NCBI GenBank assembly: GCA_003520455.1
Contig: DOUV01000589.1
Location: forward strand, 1-28,370
Direction of reading: 5' to 3'
Origin: Chloroflexota bacterium
GTDB lineage: Bacteria > Chloroflexota > Anaerolineae > Ardenticatenales > Ardenticatenaceae
Length of the DNA stretch: 28,370 nucleotides
The notes beneath the pieces are model-generated. The model had not been told where the DNA came from and did no database searches. It was given only the letters and a program-made list of their open reading frames with translations. Shown here in pieces: positions 23,404 to 28,370 of this stretch. Positions within the stretch are counted from its first letter, which is position 1; each line of letters opens with the position of its first letter. The position numbers and the translations under genes are program-made.

Positions 23404-24180
23404 TTACTTCTCCGACGAGGACAAACCTCTAACGACCTTGTAGGTATAGCGATCACCCCGAAAGTAGGCCCTCGACATACCGATAATCACACCGCCAACT
23501 CCGTGTAACATGCGGGTATCAACCAGCACAGGCACGGTTGGCGGTATCTCCAGAATTTGGGCCAGTTCCTCACCAGGTTTTAGACTTGTCAGATGTTCTT
23601 CGACCTCGACCAGCCGCAGATTGTACTTAATCTCAAGCGTGTACTGAAAGGATTGAACAGAGAGATCCTCAGAGGTCAAACCGGGACAGAGGGACTCACG
23701 TGTAGTATTGACCTGATACACAATCGGTTCGCCGTTGACATAGCGTAGACGCTGAATCACGATGACCAACTCGTCGGGACCGAGTTTGAGAAGCCGCTGT
23801 GTCTCGGGATCAGGCGAACGAACTTCGGAGGATACCTTGGCCGTTGGCTTTCTCCCACTTTCGAGCATCTCATAAAAAAAGCTGGTGATGTTCGGCTCCG
23901 TTCGCTGAATCATCGGCTGCGAGACAAAGGTGCCCTTACCCTGAATACGATACAATAAACCCTCGGTCACCAGTTCGCGGAGTGCCTGGCGAACCGTAAC
24001 TCGGCTGACACCGTATCTGTTAGCGAGTTCAACTTCCCCCGGAAGCAGATCCCCTGGGCGAAGTCTGTTCGTCGCAATGCTAATCTCGATATCGCGCTGA
24101 ATCTGCGTATACAGGGGTGCATCGACGTCCCTCTGGATCTGTGCAGAAAGAAGCATCGAGTGATCAGAAGTTATCGTCAT
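23404..24180 (-). CDS. GntR-family (HutC/UTRA) transcriptional regulator 2
   Basis: A 258-residue regulator with a complete winged helix-turn-helix (PLYTQIQRDIEISI, LPGEVELANRYGVSRVTVRQALRELV, IQGKGTFV, about residues 22-85) and a UTRA effector domain ending AYFRGDRYTYKVV. The ATG at 24180 is chosen because it overlaps the stop of the preceding GntR3 gene (ATGA) and the extended upstream reading would run through that gene. The two regulators are therefore translated together. It sits directly ahead of RLP2 and probably controls that transcript, with a phosphorylated sugar or acid intermediate as a plausible effector (inference). Confidence 0.93.
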   Translation of the reverse strand: MTITSDHSMLLSAQIQRDVDAPLYTQIQRDIEISIATNRLRPGDLLPGEVELANRYGVSRVTVRQALRELVTEGLLYRIQGKGTFVSQPMIQRTEPNITSFFYEMLESGRKPTAKVSSEVRSPDPETQRLLKLGPDELVIVIQRLRYVNGEPIVYQVNTTRESLCPGLTSEDLSVQSFQYTLEIKYNLRLVEVEEHLTSLKPGEELAQILEIPPTVPVLVDTRMLHGVGGVIIGMSRAYFRGDRYTYKVVRGLSSSEK

Positions 24181-24905
24181 AGTACCTTGTTGGCCAGCAA
24201 GTCCGCCGCTGAGGGCCACAACTCAGCAACATATGGATACCGATCCGGACGGATACGAATGTCTGCCCACACGAGAGGAAATCCAGTCGCACTCACAGCA
24301 AGCCGCCGGACAACGAGAACCGATGAACCTTCGGGAAGGTTCAGAATCTCCATATCTTGCGGATCGGCCGGGACGATCGCAAGATCCTCCTCCATCTGCG
24401 TGAAGACGGCAAAGTATTTCTCTTCAAGTAACTTTTGGAATGAATAGTAGGAAAAGTCGTCGTATTCCAAACCGGGACAAACTTCGAAAGGGATGTAGTT
24501 AATCTGATTTGCGAGTGCCTCGCCGTTGATGTATCGCGTGCGCACAAACCGGTAAACAGGTGCGCCGACCTCGAGATCCAGTTTCTCGGCGATCTCGGGG
24601 CTCGCGCCCTTAATCTCCGCGGCTCGGACGTCGGACGACGGTTTCAGACCCGACTTTGCGGTGTGAGTGAACACACTATCGAAACCGGTATTAGCCAGAC
24701 CTAAGACCTCAAAGACCTCGCCCTCTCGTTTGATAACGAGCCCTTTCCGATGCTCCGCAAGGAGAACCATCAGCATCTCGTCGTTGGCAACTTGGAACTG
24801 TCCTGCGAGGTCGCTGCTGGTCAGAACCTCTCCTTTCGCGTACTTTCCTGCGGCAATGGCCTGCTCAAGGCGTCTTTGCAGTTCGCACGGAAAATTCGTC
24901 TCCAA
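24177..24905 (-). CDS. GntR/UTRA-family regulator 3 with degenerate DNA-binding helix
   Basis: A 242-residue protein whose C-terminal two-thirds is a good UTRA domain (VYRFVRTRYINGEALANQINYIPFEVCPGL, ending ADIRIRPDRYPYVAEL). The N-terminal 75 residues align with the GntR winged helix but poorly: where normal members read VSRxTVRxAL, this one has VANDEMLMVLL (39-49), so the DNA-contacting Arg residues are gone. It may bind ligand and partner with GntR2, rather than bind an operator alone. It overlaps GntR2 by 4 bases (ATGA) and is the first gene of the minus-strand cluster. Confidence 0.82.
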   Translation of the reverse strand: METNFPCELQRRLEQAIAAGKYAKGEVLTSSDLAGQFQVANDEMLMVLLAEHRKGLVIKREGEVFEVLGLANTGFDSVFTHTAKSGLKPSSDVRAAEIKGASPEIAEKLDLEVGAPVYRFVRTRYINGEALANQINYIPFEVCPGLEYDDFSYYSFQKLLEEKYFAVFTQMEEDLAIVPADPQDMEILNLPEGSSVLVVRRLAVSATGFPLVWADIRIRPDRYPYVAELWPSAADLLANKVL

Positions 24906-25489
24906 GATATCGCTCCTAACCCGGGTGGGACCGGGATCAAGCAGGGTTACACTCGCTAAGAGTTCTCACCACGGCGACAGCAGCCACTTTCTTGTGAGCG
25001 GCCAGTTACGCGCGTACGCAGAGTAGTCTACGAGATTGTTCTGCGACTGGGGCAAACCGTTCCCGAGCCAAAAGGTCTTGTTGCCAGGGTACGTCAACGA
25101 CCGAATGGACGCGACCAGCAGGCGCTCGCCCTGAGAAGGTCAATTCCGCTGCATTGCGAGGACTTGGACGTGATGAGCCAAGAGGCCGAGGACTCTGTGG
25201 TGATGCCAATCCACCTGGATGTGGGTTGCTGGCAGGCGCTCGTGCACCGGGTGCCGGCCAGTTCGTTATGGCAGATTTCCTGCTGCGCTCACTCCTGCGT
25301 GCCTTGATGCACCTTCTAGAGGACCGACACCATTGAGACCTGGACTTATGTAGCGATGAGTTTATGTCTTTTTTACTATATGACTAGTTGTCTATACAAT
25401 ATCGATGATAAGATAGAGCATTCTCGTCAAGACGTATAATGACAAGTGTCCAAAGAGGATATGACATTCATCATGCCCGGACATGATAT
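24906..25489. other. Non-coding stretch with an AT-rich promoter-like segment
   Basis: About 580 bases between the minus-strand cluster and the plus-strand right end. The first 440 bases are GC-rich with no supported gene. From about 25345 to 25490 the sequence becomes strikingly AT-rich, with a TATAAT at 25435-25440 lacking a good -35 box, a HutC-like operator (25388-25399) and a 6-bp inverted repeat ATCATG/CATGAT at 25470-25487 around CCCGGA. It may be a divergent control region. Confidence 0.4.
25388..25399. promoter_or_regulatory. HutC-type GntR operator-like site
   Basis: TTGTCTATACAA contains an exact match to the HutC-subfamily consensus GTnTAnAC (25390-25397) with matching TT/AA flanks. 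It is the only exact copy I noticed near these genes and lies about 480 bases upstream of GntR3, in the AT-rich segment. A chance match is possible given the short degenerate consensus. Confidence 0.35.
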
Positions 25490-26308
25490 GTGAGCGTCTG
25501 CCATTGGGCAGGGCCCCATACGCCTATTGACACGCTCCTTACGGCGGCTTCATACTGCCTGCACGCTCGCAACAGCTCGGAGATGCCATCTCACGGCGAG
25601 AGGAATCATCTGTGGCAGCGCCTCTCAACGACCCGACGGAGCCACCCGGTTCCATACCGCAAGGTGTGGCTCTTGGTCGGCTCGCTCGCCGTCGAAGGAG
25701 ACGCCCTCGGCCGGGCGGTCGCCGAAGTGCCCCTCTCAGTAACGCACTTCTCGATCGCCGCGACCGTTAGCGTGTTGCTAATGGGATTACTGCCGGCTAG
25801 CGTCCGGCCCACGGTCGAAAGTTGTCTGGCCGGCTGCCTCGCAGCTTTGATGGCCAGTCTGCTGCTCGTGCCTTTCGACCAGACGATGCTGCCCGGTTTT
25901 CTGTTGCTGCGCCTGGTCAACGGGGCGAGCGCTGCCTCACTCTCCGTCCATCTGACTGCGCGCTTTCCATGGCGTGTCCGAGGCGGATCGCACTCAGATC
26001 GCGCTGCCGGCGGTTCGTTCCAGGCTCGTGTCGCCCGGCGATCTTCCCGGCGTGCCACAGTGAGCAACCATCCCTACTTATCGTCCGATTCACGGCCTCC
26101 AGGGGGACAACAGGGCCCGAGCCGAGCCCGCCTCCCAAGCCATCCTGTGACCGGGGGGCGAAACGAATTCGAAACAGCCACATCGAGTGCGGCAAGCCAG
26201 ACAGGGGACAGCCATGAACGACAACAAGGTCAGCAGTTTCTGGACATTGGCCTTCACTGCTCTCAGTATCGCCGTCGTTGCCGTCCTCGCCGTGCAGGTT
26301 TTCCATGA
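25490..26308 (+). CDS. Uncertain ORF with a hydrophobic middle, possibly decayed membrane protein
   Basis: A 272-codon frame from a GTG start. Only residues about 80-150 look protein-like: hydrophobic segments SVTHFSIAATVSVLLMGLL and CLAGCLAALMASLLLVPF, then PGFLLLRLVNGASAASLS, which faintly recalls a major-facilitator transporter. The N-terminal part and everything after about residue 165 have low-complexity, frame-shadow character, and the end overlaps the next gene by about 95 bases. It may be a decayed transporter fragment. No function is claimed and it may not be expressed. Confidence 0.22.
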   Translation: MSVCHWAGPHTPIDTLLTAASYCLHARNSSEMPSHGERNHLWQRLSTTRRSHPVPYRKVWLLVGSLAVEGDALGRAVAEVPLSVTHFSIAATVSVLLMGLLPASVRPTVESCLAGCLAALMASLLLVPFDQTMLPGFLLLRLVNGASAASLSVHLTARFPWRVRGGSHSDRAAGGSFQARVARRSSRRATVSNHPYLSSDSRPPGGQQGPSRARLPSHPVTGGRNEFETATSSAASQTGDSHERQQGQQFLDIGLHCSQYRRRCRPRRAGFP

Positions 26309-27296
26309 GGCCTCCCACGCGGTTGCCGCTGTACTCGTGGGCGCCCGCCTGGAGGCGTTTAACCTGTTTGGGGTTGCCCACACCTGGACCGGGCGGGCGA
26401 ACTGGTGGGGAGAGCTGAGCATCGCCGGCAACGCTGCCTTGATGAACGTCCTTGCCGGTCTGGTCGCGGTAGTGCTCTTCTCTCAGAGCTGGGTCCGGCG
26501 AAGGCCCACCCGCAGGTTGTTTCTCCTCTACGTTGCCGGCTATTCACTCCTGACCGGTTTCGGATACCTGCTGTTCGATGGCATCTTCTTCCAGCCTGGT
26601 GGGCAGAACGTGGGTGATTGGAAGAAGGTACTGGAACTGGTCGGCGGAAACTGGATCGTTCGTTTCGTTGTTATTTTGATCGGGCTCGGCGGTTCCCTGT
26701 GGGTTTTCTTCTGGCTCCCTCGGTCCGCACTGTGCTTTGGGGAAGAGATGACAGACCAGCGCCAACGGGTCCGGCTGATGCTGCGCCTCCTGATGCTGCC
26801 CTACGTGGCGATCAACACCCTGTTCACGGTGCTCTCTTTCTGGCATCCGTTGGGCGGTGACGGTGTGATCATCACCGTCATGCAGTACTGGTTTGGGTAT
26901 GTTGCTTTCTTCTGGGCGTTCCTCATCGCGAGCTACTGGACGCAGGCCACGACCCCACCGCCGGATACCACACCCCTCGCGGCCGACTTCAATTGGCGGT
27001 GGGGTGTCGGGGCAGCAGTCGCCGTGGGGCTGGCAATCCTTGTTCTTTTGCCAACCATCTACTTTTCGATAGTGTCCCTCAATTGCCTTGATGGGGTTGG
27101 TCAGCAACTGAGATATGCGGCATCCTCGATTGAGCTAATCACGCTCGACGGAGAGGCCGCAAATGAAGTGGGAAACGCTTTATTGTCCCAATCGTCTCTG
27201 TGGTTACTATGGAATCCCCTTCTACGAAGGGCAGATGGTGAAAAATGGTTCGAGTCATGGTCAAAGCCAGGCCCTCTGCAATGCCTGCGGGAGTAG
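26214..27296 (+). pseudogene. HEXXH membrane protein (M50-peptidase-like), truncated by the IS element
   Basis: A polytopic membrane protein with HEASH (His31-Glu-Ala-Ser-His35) at the end of its first membrane segment and a GNAALMNVLAG stretch at 72-82, the pattern of site-2-protease-like M50 metalloproteases. Further hydrophobic segments lie near 103-122, 148-168, 190-210, 220-242 and 264-284. The start at 26214 has AGGGGA just upstream. Native coding stops at Ser285, where the left end of the IS element begins (27068); the last 75 codons to the stop at 27296 are IS sequence. The normal C-terminus is thus lost. Whether the shortened protein still works is unknown. Confidence 0.7.
27068..27093 (+). 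repeat. Left terminal inverted repeat of the IS element
   Basis: Begins GATAGTGTCCCTCAA. The inner 21 bases (27073-27093) match the right repeat with a single mismatch at 27083; two further mismatches lie in the outer five bases. Confidence 0.88.
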
Positions 27297-28359
27297 TGTT
27301 TCCTTGAGATACGGCACAGCCTACCTAGAATTAGAGGCCGATGAGTTCATTTTCGAGACCGCAGTGCGGGCATTGGCTGAAGGAAATTCACTTCGTGCCA
27401 CGGCCCGGATTGTGCAAATCGACAAAGATACTGCCTGTGACTGGCTCAACCGGGCGGCCCAACACTGTCGGTCGGTGCTGCTGTATCTCTGGAGCGGTCT
27501 CCATGTCACCGAATGTCAGTTGGATGAACTCTGGAGCTTGGTGCATACCAAGGAACGAAACTTGCCTTGTGCCAAGCTCTATAAGGAAACGTATGGCGAC
27601 GCTTGGGTCTGGATTGCCTTCGCACCGGTCTGGCGGTTGGTACTTGCTTTTGTCGTCGGGAAACGTGATCAGGAAAGTGCTAACTTGTTGTTAGAGCGGG
27701 TGGCTTATATCACCGATGAGCACATCCCCTTGTTTACCAGCGATCAGTTGCCAGAATATCGCACTGCCCGATTGCAAGTGTACGGCACATGGTCTCACCC
27801 CCAGCGGAAAGGCAACCGAGGACGGTATCCGAAGCCTCGCCGTGGACCTCTCCCAGGACTGCTATACGCCCAGGTTGTAAAAGTGCGCCAAAAAGGCCGT
27901 GTGGTGGAAGTCGATTCAAAGGTTGTGTTTGGCGATCCAGAGGCCATTGCCGCAAGATTAGCAGCATCTCCTGTGAGTAACACCATCAACACCAGTTTCG
28001 TGGAACGCAATAATCTCACCCAGCGGCAAAGCAACCGCCGCCTGACACGGCGCACCAATGGCTTTTCCAAAGAGCTGCCCTGGTTTGAAAAGCAATTGTG
28101 GTTGTCGCTGGCTTACTACCATTTGGTCCTTCCACATAGCAACCTGCGCCAAGAACTGCCTACTCCCGAACCAACCCGCGGCACTGGTTCTCCAAAACGC
28201 TGGCGACCGAGAACTCCAGCCATGGCAGCCGGAATTACTGATCATATCTGGACGGTGACTGAGTTGCTTTCATATCGAGTGCCAGCACATTTCTTGGATC
28301 AGTTGGCTGATATCGAACACCTGTTTCCAATGTTGGATATAGTTCATCAAGGCAGTTGA
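27163..28359 (+). CDS. IS1-family transposase
   Basis: A 398-residue DDE transposase. The N-terminus has a zinc-finger-like Cys set (Cys8, Cys13, Cys39, Cys42), followed by a helix-turn-helix region (NSLRATARIVQIDKDTACDWL, about 75-95). The catalytic triad is Asp121 in QLDELWSLV, Asp194 in FTSDQLPEY and Glu281 in SFVERNNLTQRQSNRR, the last in the IS1-typical ER-NLT-R context. It is longer than the transposase of IS1 itself and is read as one ORF, with no sign of the InsA/InsB' frameshift. GGAG lies 9 bases before the ATG. It appears intact, and it begins 95 bases inside the left terminal repeat. Confidence 0.93.
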   Translation: MKWETLYCPNRLCGYYGIPFYEGQMVKNGSSHGQSQALCNACGSSVSLRYGTAYLELEADEFIFETAVRALAEGNSLRATARIVQIDKDTACDWLNRAAQHCRSVLLYLWSGLHVTECQLDELWSLVHTKERNLPCAKLYKETYGDAWVWIAFAPVWRLVLAFVVGKRDQESANLLLERVAYITDEHIPLFTSDQLPEYRTARLQVYGTWSHPQRKGNRGRYPKPRRGPLPGLLYAQVVKVRQKGRVVEVDSKVVFGDPEAIAARLAASPVSNTINTSFVERNNLTQRQSNRRLTRRTNGFSKELPWFEKQLWLSLAYYHLVLPHSNLRQELPTPEPTRGTGSPKRWRPRTPAMAAGITDHIWTVTELLSYRVPAHFLDQLADIEHLFPMLDIVHQGS

Positions 28360-28370
28360 GGGACATTACC
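28345..28370 (-). repeat. Right terminal inverted repeat of the IS element
   Basis: Read on the minus strand it begins GGTAATGTCCCTCAACTG and matches the left repeat over 23 of 26 bases. It overlaps the last codons of the transposase gene and ends at the window edge. Confidence 0.88.

Larger units (their letters stand above)
27068..28370 (+). mobile_element. IS1-family insertion sequence, apparently complete
   Basis: About 1.3 kb bounded by terminal inverted repeats of 26 bp with three mismatches (27068-27093 and 28345-28370). The right end reads GGTAATG when viewed inward, like the GGTGATG end of IS1. It carries one transposase ORF. The element interrupts a membrane-protein gene. The right end coincides with the last base of the window, so the target duplication expected for this family cannot be examined. 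Confidence 0.88.

Noticed and set aside
25154..25336. Short plus-strand ORF of 60 codons
   Set aside because: No ribosome-binding site, no recognisable motif and overlapping frames on the other strand of equal quality.
25435..25440. TATAAT as a plus-strand promoter
   Set aside because: No acceptable -35 box at 16-18 bases and the only downstream frame is itself doubtful, so it is not listed as a promoter.
1..28370. CRISPR array, tRNA or rRNA genes
   Set aside because: No regularly spaced repeats and no recognisable tRNA or rRNA sequence were seen on either strand; a covariance-model scan would be the decisive test.

Overview
This 28.4-kb window looks like bacterial chromosome, most likely from the Chloroflexota. 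That placement is an inference from gene content: GAF-rich HisKA_3 sensor kinase, twin-arginine sugar-binding lipoprotein, UroD-like and UPF0261 genes, a divided molybdenum hydroxylase, and a large single-ORF IS1-family transposase. No rRNA or tRNA is present to confirm it. GC is high at the left end and visibly lower between about 12.7 and 25 kb.

Layout. (1) 109-4905, plus strand: a signalling island made of a sugar-binding lipoprotein, a Cache-HAMP-GAF-GAF histidine kinase, and a receiver-like protein that has lost its phosphorylation site. No ABC permease is present. A 14-bp perfect hairpin at 4943-4974 separates this island from the convergent block. (2) 5103-12143, minus strand: in transcription order a RuBisCO-like protein (RLP1), a MoaD/ThiS-like carrier, a four-subunit molybdenum hydroxylase whose large subunit is encoded by two genes, a strong terminator hairpin, a frameshifted FGGY-kinase remnant, and a DhnA/DeoC-type class I aldolase coupled to that remnant. 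(3) 12700-24905, minus strand: the most unusual part. It holds a corrinoid protein, three UroD-like methyltransferase-family proteins, two UPF0261 (Tm-1-like) proteins, an MBL-fold lactonase-like hydrolase, a second RuBisCO-like protein (RLP2) and three GntR/UTRA regulators. (4) 24906-28370: a poorly coding, partly AT-rich stretch, then a HEXXH membrane protein gene cut by a complete IS1-family element whose right end coincides with the window end.

Reading the minus-strand genes in transcription order gives two parallel sets: GntR3-GntR2-RLP2-MBL-UPF0261-UroD, then GntR1-UPF0261-UroD-UroD-corrinoid-RLP1-MoaD-hydroxylase. Each set has a GntR/UTRA regulator, an RLP, a UPF0261 protein and at least one UroD-like protein. 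My best hypothesis is a catabolic system in which a ring or lactone substrate is oxidised or opened (hydroxylase, lactonase), a methyl or other one-carbon group is passed to a corrinoid protein (UroD-like proteins), and the carbon skeleton is rearranged (RLPs) and cleaved (aldolase). No substrate can be read from the sequence. No obvious corrinoid activase or second methyltransferase of the MtaA H-x-C type is present in the window.
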